Shown: one piece after another, positions 34,288 to 46,690 of the stretch | Position numbering within the stretch: the stretch's first letter is position 1 | Layout of the letters: each line of letters opens with the position of its first letter | Source of the DNA: Pedinophyceae sp. YPF-701 | Taxonomy: Eukaryota > Chlorophyta > Pedinophyceae | NCBI GenBank assembly: GCA_916048055.1 | Contig: CAJZHL010000021.1 | Span: 186,001 to 250,000, forward strand | Direction of reading: 5' to 3' | Length of the DNA: 64,000 nucleotides | Program-made: the position numbers and the translations under genes | Notes under the pieces: generated by a model | Told to the model about the DNA's origin: nothing | The model's input: the letters and a program-made list of their open reading frames with translations, nothing else | Databases searched by the model: none

Positions 34288-35627
34288 TCAGTAGAACCCG
34301 CCCGCGCTCCTGTCGAGGTTCAGCGCGTCGGGGGCGGCGTCGGTCATGGGCGGCGGCCGCTGCATCGGCACCATCGGGTCGTACGTCGGCTCGTTCAGCA
34401 GCTCGTAGGGGTCCACTTGCGTGTACTCGAGCTGCTCCCCGCCGTGCACGAAGTTTGGGAAATACATCACGGTGGCAACGATGGCGATGCCCACGCCGAG
34501 GATGAGAGGGCCGAAGCTGAGGAAGAACGTCCCGCCGAGCTGGAGCAGCTGGGAGGCCCTGCGTGGCGCCGTGGCGAGCGGGGCGGTGTGCCGGGGGGCG
34601 TCCGGCCCTCTTTTGTAACAGGGGGGGTGTGTTTGGGGGGGTTGCGGGCCCGGAAGCGCGGCGATCCGGTGGGGTGTGCTTCGTGGGTGTACGGCGCGCG
34701 GGTGCGGGTGGGTTGAACGGAGCGGGTGCGCTGCGGGGAGCCGCGGGGCGGCGTTGCGTGTTGATTCGTGGGGCCAGCACGTGGCGGCCACGCGCCGGCC
34801 TGGTGCCGCGTTGAGGGCCGCGCGGGCGCTTCTCGTCGAGTACAGGAGAGGCTCGACGCTTGGGAGGAAGAAGCCGCGAAAATGGCGCCGCGTGGCGGCC
34901 GGAAGAGGCTGAAGTGCAAGCGACGGCAGAGGCGCACCTAGCGGGGAGGCCGTCGAGTCCCTCGCTGTTCAGCAGACGGCTGCGCTCGAGCTGCCCCTCC
35001 ATGGACGCCGCGGCGTTCCCGCGCGCCCCCCTCGCGCCCCCAGCCGCCGTTGCCTGCGCAGCTGCCCCTAGGTCACCATCCTCGTCCTCGTCCGTGATCT
35101 GCACACGGGGCGTGTCGCGCCGAGGTGAGGCCTCGATACCACGGCTCCAGCCCGCGGTGCTCGGCGGCGGCGCAGCGGCCCGCGGGAGGTCGCGACGACG
35201 AGGAGAAACCCGGGACACCCAGTGAGCCCACCGCCCGTGCCCGAGCGCCGCGCCATGCGGGCTCGCGCGCGTCCCCCGTGCCGCTTCGCAGCGAGTCCCG
35301 GGCAGTATCTCCGCAGAGCGCGCGCGGTCAGGCTGGGAAACGGCGCGGGGAGCCCGCAGCGCGCGGCATTCGCTGAGGGACTCACTGCCGCGCCAACGCG
35401 TGGCGCGGCCGCGTTTTCACGCGTGGCGCGGCCCGAACGGTCCGTGACAGCCGCGTGCGCACCTGCACCGTGATGCTTCGCCGCGAGAGTTCCTGGCTAA
35501 AGAGAGATTCCAGACTGTCCTCGCTGCCTCCCGCGCGCACCACCGGGCTGCGCCGGGCCCGGCACGGGCGCGCGCAGCCGGCCCGGGCGGGCGCCGCGAA
35601 GGAGAGCCTCGCAGGGGCACGGAGCAT
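34288..35627 (-). CDS. Probable plastid-targeted single-helix membrane protein, function unknown
   Basis: Exons 35627-35463, 35098-34938 and 34558-34288 join in phase to 198 residues. The first about 33 residues (LRAPARLSFAAPARAGCARP) have the Ala/Arg/Pro composition of a chloroplast transit peptide. Next come an acidic stretch (SEDSLESLFSQELSRRSI, then DEDEDGD), an amphipathic block (RSRLLNSEGLDGL), one transmembrane helix (FFLSFGPLILGVGIAIVATV), and a tail VDPYELLNEPTYDPM. The layout fits a thylakoid or envelope protein with a short stromal domain. I do not recognise a named family. The frame without the first exon could start at ATG 35002, giving a 112-residue form, but the phase-perfect upstream exon favours the long model. 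Confidence 0.65.
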
Positions 35628-36168
35628 CGCGGGCGGGCCGGTCGCGAGCGACGAGGAGCGCGGGCGAGCAGCCAGATCTCCTGAGCAGGGAGCGCCTCCA
35701 CAGGTACGACGACGGGTCGCTGCGGCTGGGTGAGGGCGCGCCGGCGTAGCTACGGGAGGTGCGGAGGACGCCGCGGCGCGAAAGCAATGATGCGCGGCCG
35801 GGCACGGACGCCCTGCGGTCCATGGCTCATACTTTCCAGGTTTCGGGTTGGTCCTGCCGGCCTGCCGCGGTCGACGGTGCCGCGCGCGGGCGCCGTGGCT
35901 CGCCATTCACACAGCCGAATTATTTCGCCACCTGCACGGCTCGCAGACACGTGGCGCTCGACGACCGGAGCGGTTTCGGTTCGAGCAGCGGACCTCCGTG
36001 CCCCCCCGCAGCCCCCCGCCCCGCCATGCCCGCTGCGGCGCCAGCCCTGACCCCCGCGATCGAATGGCGTGCCTGCACGCCCACCGCACTGGCGTAGATA
36101 GCCCCGGCGCCGCGTCTCCGTGCGGCTCTCCCTCTCCCTGCCTCTCAGACGCGGGAGCGCGCACGACG
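35628..36168. promoter_or_regulatory. Divergent intergenic region
   Basis: About 540 bp between the plastid-type protein gene (minus) and the NDK-like giant gene (plus). No motif stands out. Confidence 0.4.
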
Positions 36169-39100
36169 ATGCGGACGTCCATGCGGCCGACGTTCCCGGA
36201 CTGGTCCAGCGACGATGACGCCGCCGCGACCGACCACCGCGCCCAAGGCCCCTTCACTCCCCCACAGGCGAGCCCCGCGCCCCACGATCTGAAGCACACC
36301 TTGCAACATGGCTTCCCGACTCCCCCGCGCAGCCGCGGGCCTCCCGCGCGCAGCGCGCGCCGCGACTGCGTCGCCATGGGCCTAACGCGCGATCCTGGCG
36401 CGCGTGCGCGCGGAACGCGGCGCGCACAGCGCCGAACGCGGCCCCAACAGCGGCCGACGGGGCCTGTGCAGCCTGCTGTCGCTCACCGCGGCGGGCGCAG
36501 CGGCCCAACGGCGGCCCCCGATCGCCCGCCGGTGCAGGGGCCAGCGGTGGGGTACGGCAGGCCGGACGAGGCGGACCGGGAGCTCCAGGAGGCGCTTATG
36601 CAGCTACCGAGCCTGGGTGCGCTGAGTGAGTCCGAGACCGGCGACGACGGGGTGCCGGGGGACAGCGCGTCGGACGCCTCGGGGCACGTGGGCCCCACTC
36701 TGATCTTCAGCAAGGTAGACTACGGCACGGGGTCGCTCGACACGGCCAAGCCGCGGCCCGTGGCGCCCCCTGCGGCAACAGGGCGGACGCACGAGGTGCG
36801 CGCGGGGGCGGAGCGCGTGCGCGGGAGCCCGCGGCGGCCCGCCGACGGCCCCCGCGCGGGCCGCTTCAGCAACGAGAACTCCGCGCCGTCGTCCCCGCCG
36901 GGCTGGACCATGCGGCCTCCGCGCGCGGCGGCGGGCGCCGGCACGCGCGCGGCGTTTCGGCCGCGTTCGGCGCCCAGCGCCGCTGCAGGCGCTCAACCGC
37001 GACGCGCCGGCGGCGGCGGCCGCGCGCGACGTCGCGGAGCCCGCCGCGCCGCCCGTGCGGGTCGTGGCGTCGCACAGCGTGGGGGTGGGCATGGACGACG
37101 ACGGTGGCCCGGGCGGCTTCACGGGCGGCGGCGTGACGGTGGACGCGGCGCCGCCGGCGGCGGACAAGCAGCCCGCGGCTGTGTCGCGCGGGACGAGCCC
37201 TGCGGAGCCGCCGGCGAGCGACGCGCGGCCGGCGGGTGCAGCGGCGACGCTCGCTGCGGGCGAGGAGGACGCGGGGGGTGGCGCGCGGCTGCTGGAGCGG
37301 CGGCAGGGGTTCAGCTTGTCGCTGGAGGAGACGGTCGGGCGGCTGGACCTCGACGGGCTCATTGCGCGGCTCCAGGCGGGCCAGGTGGACCTGTCGGGGC
37401 GCGCACAGTCAACACTCCCCCCCGCGGAGTCGCTCTGGTCGGACGACGACGACGACGCGGCGCGCGACAAGTACGGCGCACGGTACCTCGAGGACGCGGC
37501 CGCCGACGGCGCGACGCCCCCACGGAGCCGGGAGGAGGAGGCACAGCATCGTCGTCGGCAGGAGCGCGACGCGGAGCGCGCGGCGCGGCGGCGGCGGTTC
37601 CTGACCGTCGACGGCGTCCTCGAGCGCGTCCTCGGCCAGCCGGGCTTCGCGCGCGTCGGCTCCAAGGCCGGGCCGGCGGACCGCGGCGGCGGCGCTGACG
37701 TGGACGCGTCGTCGCCGCCCCTCTCGCCCCCGGCGGCCGACGTGAACTTCGAGCACGCGGACGCGCTGATCGACACGTCGCGGCCGTGGTTCGCGCAGAT
37801 CGAGCCGCGCAGCCCCGCGCCCGCGCCCGGGCCGGCGCCGCGGGAGGTGGCGCGTGCACACCGCCGTGCCCTCTACCCCGCGAAACCGGGCCACACGCCG
37901 GAGCAGTCGCCGCGCGGGGCCGCGGGGGCGGCCGGCCCGCCCGTGCGCGTGACGGCGGAGGGCACGCGCGTGATCGACCTCACGCGCGGCGCCCGCGCCA
38001 CAGCCCCGGAGGCGTCCGCGGACCCCCAGTCAGGCCCCCGTGCGACGGCGCCGGCGGGACGCCCGCGGGATGGGCGCGCTGTACGCCGCGGGCGCGACGT
38101 CGTCCTCCGCGACGTCGTCCTCCTCCGAGAACAGCGACGCGAGCGCGGGGAGCAGCAGCGAGGACGAGGGGCTGTGGGCGGCGACCCGCCAGCGCGTGAA
38201 GCGGGCCGCGGGGGGCGCGCGGAGGCCGAAGCGCACGCTGCGGCGCAAGCGCGTGTCCGTGTCGCGCAGCCGCTCGCCGACGCCGCCGCGGCGGACGCGG
38301 CACGAGCCGCAGGCCGTGAAGTGGGAGGACGTGAGAGAGGGGATGCTGAGGGATGTTCCGGGACTCCCCCGGGGGCCTACGCGCGCGGAGATCGAGGCCG
38401 CGGAGGCCGAGCGCGCGGCGGCGGAGGCGGCCGAGCAGCGGCTGGCGGCAGCGCGGCGGGAGCTGAGGGAGGAGCGTAGGCGGGAGCGGATCGCTGCGGC
38501 GGCGGCGGCGGCGGCGGGAGGGCGCGCGGAAGGGGAGGACGTGGTGCGGAGCGCGCAGGACGCGGCGCTGCGGCAGCATGCCGAGCGGCGGGTGCGGTCC
38601 CGGGAGGGGGCGTGGGGCAAGGCGCTGGCGGGCGCGGCGGGCGGCGCGGCGCTGCTGTTCGAGCCGGGCGTGTCGTTCGGGCCGGCGATTCCGTCGCTGC
38701 CGGGCGACGTCGACGCGGCGCGCGTCGTCGCGGTGCACTTCGCGGTCCCGCACAAGAGACTCCTCCCGGGGGTGTTGCGGCTGATGACGTCGGGCGGGTA
38801 CAACAGGGCGACGCGCGGGGGCGCGCGGTTCGAAGACCACGCCCTCACGGTCATCGGCGCGCAGCTCTGCGCCGACGCGCAGCCGGGCGGCCCCGCGCCC
38901 ACGCGGCTCCTCGTGGCTGTTGCCGTCGGCGCTCCGGGGGTCCCCGCCACGGCGGCGGCGCGGCAGCTCAGCGCGCAGCTGGCCGGCGCGTCGCTCGCCG
39001 GCTGCGGCGCGACGCACGGGCCCGACGCCACCGGCCCGTCCGTGGGCGCTCTCGTCGACGCCGTCGTCGCCGGCCCGGGGGACTTTTGCCGCGAGCTGGC

Positions 39101-41783
39101 GATGTGGCACTCCCCCCCCGGCGACGAGGCGTGCGGCGACCCGACGCTCGCCGTCGCCGTCGCGCGCGTCGGCGCCGCGGGCGGCGCCGGCTGGGCGTGG
39201 GAGGCCCTGTGTCTCGCCCTCGAGCGCGCAATGGCCGACGGATTGGATGTCTGCGGGCTGCGGACGTGCTACCACGCAGCGAGCGATGCGCAGGCGGCCG
39301 CTGCGGCGGCGGGGAAGCGCGCGCGGCATCCCGCGCTCATGCCGCCGCCTGCGCCCGGCCGCGCGACGGCGCCAGGCCCTGACGTCGCGGTCGCGGTGCG
39401 GGGGCCGGCGGCGGGCGCGCGATGGATGGCGCTGCTCGGACCGCACGTGCCGAGCGTCGCGCGCGTGACCGACCCGGCCTCGGTCAACGCGGCCCTCCCG
39501 GGGGAGTGCGACCACTCCCCCCTGACGTCCATCTATGACGCAGCCACCGCCGCCGCCGAGGCGGTGTGGCTCTTCGGCGGGCGCGTCGACGCCGCCGCCG
39601 ACCCAGCAGCCTGGCTCGCGCAGCGCGCGGACGCAGCGACGACCGCCGCGGCCCCCCCGACGCCGCCACCCGCCATCGCACAACCTACCTGCGCCCCCCA
39701 GCGCGGGGGGCTCCTGTCCGGCTTGCGCGCGAAGGCCGCGGCGGCGGAGGAGACGAACCACGCGCCGGCGCCGACGCGGACGTCCAGCCTGCGGCCTCTC
39801 GCGGCGCTGTGCTGCGCCCCGGCGTCGCGGTGCGCGATCCTGGCACCCGCCGACTCCCCCTCCGACCTGCGGGCGTGCTCCGCGGCGCTCGGCGCGCTCG
39901 GCGCGACGGGGTTCGCGTGCGAGGCGCTCTCGGTCGTGCACGTTCCCGACGACGCGGCCGCGGGCGAGCTCCTGTGTGGCGTTCGCGGCACGGGGCACGC
40001 GGTGTGGCTGGCGGCGAGCGGGGGCGATGGTGTGCAGCGGACGGCGGCGGCGCCCTCGGACATCGCGGGGCGTCGCGTCGCGGTCGGGGTGTTCGCGCGC
40101 GCCGGTGCGGCGGCGTGGGCGGAGGATGCGGCCGCGGAGGCGGCACGACGCGCAGCAGCGGCGACAGGCGGTGAGGTGCGGGTCGCGGCGCTGCTGTCGG
40201 CGTCCGCGGGCCCCGCGGTCGCTGGGAAGGGGCGGTGGCCCGCTGCGGCGCCCGTGGACGCGCCTCTGCGGCTCGCGACGCGGCGGCCGGCGCCGCACGA
40301 GTCGGACGCGCTGCTGACGTCAGTTGCCGCGTTCCGCGCGGCGCACGGGCTCCCGACGGTCGAGGACGCGGCGCGCGTGCCGCACGCGCCGGAGATCGCC
40401 CTCGCGGCCGTCGCCGCGCCCGCGCACCGCCTCGCCGACGCCGCCACGGCCGTTCAAAACATCCTGGAGACCCTCTGCGCTGCGACGGGCGGCGCGGCGC
40501 CGCTGCGCGTGCTCGGCGTGCGGCTGGAACCGGACATCCGCAACGCGGTGCAGCGCCACCTGCACCCGGTCCCGCACGGCCACGCCGCGGCGATAGCCGC
40601 CGGCAGCCTGCATGCGCTGCACGGGCCGCATGTCCTGGTCGCCCTGCAGGGCGTGGACGCGCACAAGCGGCTCCGCGGCGTCGCGGAGGAGCACGCCGGC
40701 ATCGCGGCGGTCTCGGGCGGCCCGGTCGACGGCCTCGCGGCCGCGGCGCGCGCGTTCTGCGCCTCGGAGTTAGCGACGCCGTCGGGGGGGGAGTCCGTTG
40801 CGGAGGTGCTCGCGGGCGGCCGGCCGACGACGGCGGCGTGCCTGGTGGCGGCGCCGAGCGGCGCCGCGGGCGCCGCCGCGCGCGCGCTGCCGCGGGTGCT
40901 CCGCGCGATGCACCGGCTCGGGTTCACGCTGCGAGGTATGAAGCATGTGCGGGAGGGGGTGTTTTCCGGGGACGGGGGGCACGCGGTGCTGCTGTGCGCG
41001 TCGCGGCAGGGCGCGGCGTCGTGCCTGCAGGCGGCGCTCGCGGACGGCTCCGGGACGAGCGCGTCGGGGCTGCTCGGAGTGGCGGCACGGATGGTGCCAT
41101 GGGCGGGGAGCTGGGAGGCGATGGGCCGTCGGTTCGAGTCCGCGCCGCAGGGCGGGTGCGGGGCGGTGTGGGAGGAGCGGCTCGAGGCGATGCGGGGCGA
41201 GGGCGGGGACTCGCGGCTGCTGCAGGCGTCTGTGTTGTCGGTGGCGTGTTGCGACGCCGACGCTGTCCCGGAGGGGGCGGTGCAGCGGCGCGGCGCGGAC
41301 GCGATGGACGGTGCGGAGCTGAGCGACGTCGCGGGGTGCATCGAGACGCTGGTCGAGGTACGCAGACACCCTTTCTCGATCCATGCTCTCCTTTTTCAAT
41401 CGAATATTCCCAATTGCTGGCACCGCCCTACCCGTGCCACGCGCTGCTCACAGCACCCGCCACCATCGCGCACCTGTCCTCCGCAGGCGGGCTTCACGCT
41501 CCTCGACACACGCCTCACGAACGGCACCCTCATGGCACGACGCGCGCGCGCGACCCCCGGCCGCACGTCCACGAGCCCCGACCGCCCCACGCTGCACCTC
41601 GTCGTCGGCCGGGACAACGCGGTCGCGGGGCTCGGCATGCGTCTCCAGCAGGCCCAGCAGCGCGCCGGGGCCCACGGACACAGTTCGGACCCACTGGCAG
41701 ATGTTGTGCGCTTCGCTGCGTGCGCGGCGGACGCAGCGGAGGCCCGGGAATGGCTCGCGCGGCTCGAGCGAGGGCAGGCCTAG
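36169..41783 (+). CDS. Very large protein with a chain of degenerate nucleoside-diphosphate-kinase-like modules
   Basis: Probable exons are 36169-36267, 36538 to about 36928, 36989-37942, 38034-41357 and 41487-41783, giving about 1,690 residues. The early 5' splice sites are the least certain, and a GC donor is needed at 36268. The N-terminal 550 residues are low complexity with acidic and basic runs (SSSSENSDASAGSSSEDEG, ERAARRRRFLTVDG). From about 38700 the protein repeats a beta-alpha-beta pattern like NDK: a hydrophobic strand, an amphipathic helix, 'GF/GL-x-hydrophobic' strand, then 'h-h-V-A-V-x-G-x-x-A' and an 'SDP...AA-A-E' helix. Examples are ILAPADSPSDLRACSAAL with GATGFACEALSVVHV, and PTLHLVVGRDNAVAGLGM near the end. 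None retains the catalytic N-x-x-H-x-SD. Axonemal NDK-domain proteins are a possible kinship; this is inference. Confidence 0.65.
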
Positions 41784-42149
41784 GTAGGCGGGCGCGGCGC
41801 GTACGCTTTTTGCGGGTGCGTGGCCTGGAGGGCGATCAGCGCCTGTGGAGGTTGTCACCGGAACAGAATCGCGACGAATCGCGACCGGTGCGCGATTTTG
41901 TGATGTGGAGACGCGAGCGAGGCTGCGTGCGTGTCCGTGCTGCACTCGTGGGACCGAGGCCTCACCCCCCCCTGATTGCATCTTTCGGAACGCTGGTCGG
42001 TCACGAGGGCGTGAACGGCGACGCCGGGGCCTCCGCGTGGCCAGTGTCGCGCTCGAGGTCCGGCGAGGCGTCCCGGGCGACGAGGCACGTTTGCGGGGCT
42101 GGCACTACCGGGTCGCGCCTCTGCGCTGTGCTCAACACCAGCGGGCGCG
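41784..42149. other. Intergenic region between two plus-strand genes
   Basis: About 366 bp containing the 3' UTR of the NDK-like gene and the TORTIFOLIA1-like promoter. No element recognised. Confidence 0.45.
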
Positions 42150-45100
42150 ATGGCGGAGACCCTAGCGCCGAAGCCGCGCCACCGGGCGAAGGAGCGCGTG
42201 CTGCACATTATCGACCGTCTAGGTACGCAATGGTTCGCGCCCCGTGCGCCCTCCAGACCGCAAACCGCGCTTCCGCACATAGCAGCTCGTCTCCTTTTAC
42301 ATATTGCATCCTGTACCGCGATTCAAAGGCTTGATTTCCAATCTCACACTGCGTTCTCGAGAGTAAGGAAGCTCCGAGGTCGCGGTCGTGGCGTTTGGCT
42401 GCTCGGAGAGGCCACCGCACCGGATTTTCATCCGCAGCTCTGCACGCACACGCGGCCCGCCCAGTGCGTCGTGCCACGGGCTTCCCACCCGCGTGTCTCC
42501 CCACCTGCAGCGCGTTTCAGTCGTTGAATTCATGTTTCTGTGCTCGCGCATCACGGAGGACACCTCAACACGCCGTTTCGCGGCTCCTTTGTGCGCAGCG
42601 GACCGGGACACCCACGGGCCGGCCATCGGGGAGCTGGCGGCGCTGATATCGCGGCTGGACGCGGCGACGCTGCCCGTGGTGCTGTCGTGCCTGTCGCCGA
42701 CCGCGTCGGACCCCAAGGCGTACGCCAGGCGCGAAATGGTCGCCGGCCTGGCCAAGCTCGTCGGGGAAAGCAGCCCCGTACGCCACACGGCGTTGCAGCA
42801 GACCAACCTCGCGAAGATCCTCCAGACCCTCAAGGCCAGGTGCGTCCAGCGCGCCGGGCCCGCGCCGCGCCCGGGCAGCAGCGCCGCGTCGATCGCCCGC
42901 AACAGCTGCTTTCGCGCACCGGCGCGCCGTGTGCCGCAGCGTCTCGGCGCGACCGGACGTCGCACTTCCCGCGCACGCCCAGCGCAGCCCATAGCATCCC
43001 CGCGCGGTTCACGCCGCAACGCGCCCGCGTGACGTCCCCGCGACACCGCTGGCTGTGCTCCTCCGCCCCACCGTCCACGCAGGATGAAGGACCAGGACGC
43101 GTCGGTGCGCGAGGCCGTCACCGCCGCGCTCGTCGCTGTCGCGGAGGCCATGGCGGAGACCGCCTCGCCCTACGGCTGCGGGGACCACACAAACCCCCTC
43201 GTGCGCATGCTCATGGAAAGCATAACGCAGGACCGGAACCGCAACGTCCTGGACACCGCGTGCCACGCCCTCGCGGGCGTCGTCAGGCACACCGGCGGCC
43301 TGGAGGTCACGATCACGAAGCAGATCGTGCGATTGCTGTCAACGGCGACGTTCCGCTCGCACGCGGGCATTCTGCACCTCATCGGGAACACGGGCCCGCC
43401 CGCGGGACCGCAGAGCTCGGGGCGGCCGCTGGTGCGCGCCGGCCGCAACGTGCTCGCGCGCGCGCCGCCGCGGCGCCGCTTGTTCCTCGCTGCTGTGCGC
43501 CCGCAGCTGCGATGTGCTGGTTCCCGTGCGCTTGCTCGCAGACGGGGCGCGGCGCGCCGTCGTCCCCGCGCGGCGACGTCTTCGGCTCCTCCACCGGCGC
43601 CGTCAACCCCCCGGGGGGGCTCGTGATGTCCTCCAGCGGCGTTATACTGCCCTACCTCTCCACCATCCTAGGTCAGACCGGCCGCTCCGAGGACGCCGGC
43701 AGCGGCTCCGGCGTCCTCGGCGCCCTCTCGGACCCCGACTGGGCCGTCCGCCGCGCCGCCCTCGACGCCTGCACCGCGATCGTCACCGTGCTAGGGCCCG
43801 CCATGGACGTCAGCGCCCCGCAGGGGGCGCCCCCGGACGACCCCGCGCGCCCGTCCGCGCGCGTGCTCGCCGCGCTGTCGGCGCTGCGGTTCGACCGCGT
43901 GCGGCACGTCCGGGACATGTCTGCCGCGGCGCTCGCGTGTGCCAGAGGGCTGCAGGACTTCATTGCTGCGGACACGAACCCCGCGGATTGGCCGGCGCAC
44001 ATCCAGGCGCTGCGGGAGCAGGAGGCGGCGGCGAGCGCGGCGAACAGGACGGCGCGAGGGCCGTCGCCGGGGCCGCGGTCGCGGCCGCACACCCCGGTGC
44101 GCGCGCGCTCGCCTGCACACGTACCCGTGTCGCCGCGCGGGCGCGGCGGGCCGCGGCAGCTGAACCCGGAGTTCGCGAAGGCGCACGCCGAGAAGGCGAA
44201 CCAGGTGCTCGAGCCGCGGAAGGTCAAGGAGCTGCGGACCTCCGCGGAACAGCAGCAGCAGGTGCAACAGCAGCAGATGCAACCGGAGAGAGTGCAGCAT
44301 GGTGGGTACGAGGAGCCTGAGAGGCCGCCGAGTCCAGCGCCGGCGGCGCCGCAGCGCAGGGCGGTGCCGAGCCGCAACGGCTCGGCGGCCGGGAGCCGCC
44401 GGGCGAGCCGTCAGGACCTGACTCCGGGAGGGGGGGACTCTGCGAACCCCCCCGAAGGCGCGGTGGCGTCGCGGCCGCCGAGCGCGCGGAGCGGCCCGCC
44501 GCCGTCGGAGCAGTGGGCGCCGAGCGAGGTCCCAGCGCGACCGCGGTCGGCGCGCACCCGCGCGGCGGCCAACGGGCACGTCGCGGACGCGGCGGGGCGC
44601 GTGGGCGACTGGGGCGCGGTGGAACGGCAGCTGGAGGCGCTCGTCGAGCAGCAGGAGCGCATGATGCGCATCCTCGGATCCTTCGTCGACTCCACGAACG
44701 CCGCGATGGCATCTCTCGAGCGGCGCGTAGGCGCGATGGAACACGCAACGGACGACATTCGCTCGGCGATGGACTTCCTCTCGCGGTTCGGCCCCGCGAA
44801 CAAGAACTACGGCGCGCTCCCGGAGGTGCACGGCGACGAGGACGACGCGTACCTGCCGCGACCCCCCTCGGTGGCTGCGTCGCGGGAGACACCGCATCTG
44901 CATCCGCGGAGCTCGCGGCAGGATGGCGTTCCTGGGAGCCCGCCGCAGCACAACGCCGCGCCCGAGGCGCCGCGCTCGCGGCCGGCGTCGTCCGCGGGGC
45001 GCGCGGCGCCGTCGCCGACGCCGTCTGCGCCGCCCGCGCTGCCCGTGCGCCCGGAGCCGTCGCGGCAGTCCGTCGCGAGCCTGCGCTCGGTGCCGACTGC

Positions 45101-46215
45101 GCGGATGGGGGCGGCGGACCCGGCGCGCGCCAGCGCGCCGCAGTCTCGCCGGCTGACTCCGGAGCAGTCGGCTGACGCAGGCGGTATGACACAGAACAGG
45201 TACGACGGGGTCGACGAGAGCGGGAACGACCTCATCGCGGGCGACGTCGAGGACGAGTACGACGAGGCGGAGGGCGCGAGCGCGCCGCGGCACGCGGGGC
45301 CGGCGGCGGCGGCGGCGGTGGAGGCTGCGGTGCGCAGCGGCGACGATGGCGCGCTGCTGGACGTGATGCGGTCGTGCGAGCCGTGTTTGGGCGACATGCA
45401 GCCGGCGCAGGCGCACACGCTGGTGAAGGCGACGGCGCGGCTGCTGGCGACGTCGGATGCGGCGGGGGGCGACGCTGCGGACGCCGAGGTGGGGGAGTGT
45501 TTGGCGTGGCTGAGTCAGCTCGCGGCGATGGCGGCGGGCCGGGACGAGCGGGCGCTGCGGGTGCCGATGGACGTCAAGTTCCACGTGCTCGCGGCGCTGG
45601 GCGAGGTCGGGACGCAAGACACGAGGAGCGGGCGGAAAGCTGCCGGGGTGGCGCAGGTGCTCGAGGCGGCGTGGGGGCTCGGAGATGCCATGGTGAGTCC
45701 CGAACATCGTGCAGATTTCCGGCCGTTCGCGCCGGGCGGGCGGGCGCGTGCGTCTGAATGCCGATCCGAGAACGAGGAAGTCAGTGAATCGGAAGATGTG
45801 GTTTCGTGACTGTTTTTATTCCGTTCCGTGCTGGTCGTTGCAGGCGTCGCTGCGGTCCTCGGCGCCGACGAGCGGCGTGGGCGACAGCGCAGCGCCGAGC
45901 CCGGCGCGCGCCCAGCCGGCGAGGGTCTCCGGCGCGGCCCCTCAGACACCGCCCGGGGACTCCATGGACTTTATGAATTTGGCTCTGGGCGACACACAAG
46001 AGATCATGGCCGAGGCCGCGGCGATCGATGCGAAGCGGCGGCAGGCGCGGTCGCGCGAGCAGGCCAAGGCCGCGGCGGGGCGCGCCAGTCGCGGCCAGTC
46101 TGGCGCCGGCGGGCGCGTGTCCGCGTCGGGGCAGGGCCCCGGGCTGCAGGACCTCCGGAACCAGCTCGCGGAGATGGAGGCGCGCATGGCACGGCAGCAG
46201 CCTCCGAGCCGCTGA
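42150..46215 (+). CDS. TORTIFOLIA1/SPIRAL2-like microtubule-associated protein
   Basis: Five exons, 42150-42222, 42599-42839, 43083-43431, 43542-45692 and 45844-46215, join in phase to 1,061 residues. The N-terminal 300 residues are HEAT-type helices: ERVLHIIDRLADRDTHGPAI, LPVVLSCLSPTASDPKAYAR, then MKDQDASVREAVTAALVAVA and VILPYLSTIL. This order is diagnostic of TOR1/SPR2. A Pro/Ser/Arg-rich linker follows, then the short family coiled coil (VERQLEALVEQQERMMRILG followed by SLERRVGAMEHATDDI), and a C-terminal helical domain ending in ARMARQQPPSR. Plant SPR2 binds microtubule minus ends and severing sites and controls cell growth direction; a similar cytoskeletal role is expected. All introns are GT-AG (376, 243, 110 and 151 bp). 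Confidence 0.92.
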
Positions 46216-46690
46216 CGCCCGGGACCGCCAGCGACCTGTGCGTGCTTAACAGCACGCACGCAGCGCACGTCGCCTCTGGGGGCGTGGCGGCTTCTCCCGC
46301 GGCGCGAGCGCGCCGCCTGGTCGGCGAGGCGATGCGTGCGGCAGGGCCAGGGTGCTGCGCGTGCGTGTGATCGCGGCCACGGAGCCCTGCGCGCATGACG
46401 GCTGTGTTGCAGCACTACAACAGAGGAGCCTCATCATCACGCCGACAGTCCTCCTGGTCGCGCGCGAAGCGCTCATGCGCGGCGCTCACGCGTGGCACCG
46501 TACATACGATCCTGACATGCTGCCGAACCTGTTGCTACCATAACGGTGGGGGGTTAGCATGACTCGCCACCTATTCGAATGATCTTTTCAGGTCCCAAAG
46601 CCTTAGGGCTGACGACGCGAAGAATGTGACACCTCACCTCACCTCATGCGGAACCAGCGTCGCGAAAGCCCACTATCAATCACTAGTCAG
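46216..46690. other. Convergent intergenic region
   Basis: About 475 bp between the TORTIFOLIA1-like and U-box/beta-helix genes, which run toward each other. No gene or repeat seen. Confidence 0.5.

Noticed and set aside
38034-41783. A separate gene beginning at about 38040
   Set aside because: A GTGCGC donor at 37943 and an AG acceptor at 38033 join the preceding frame in phase 0, and there is no room for a promoter.
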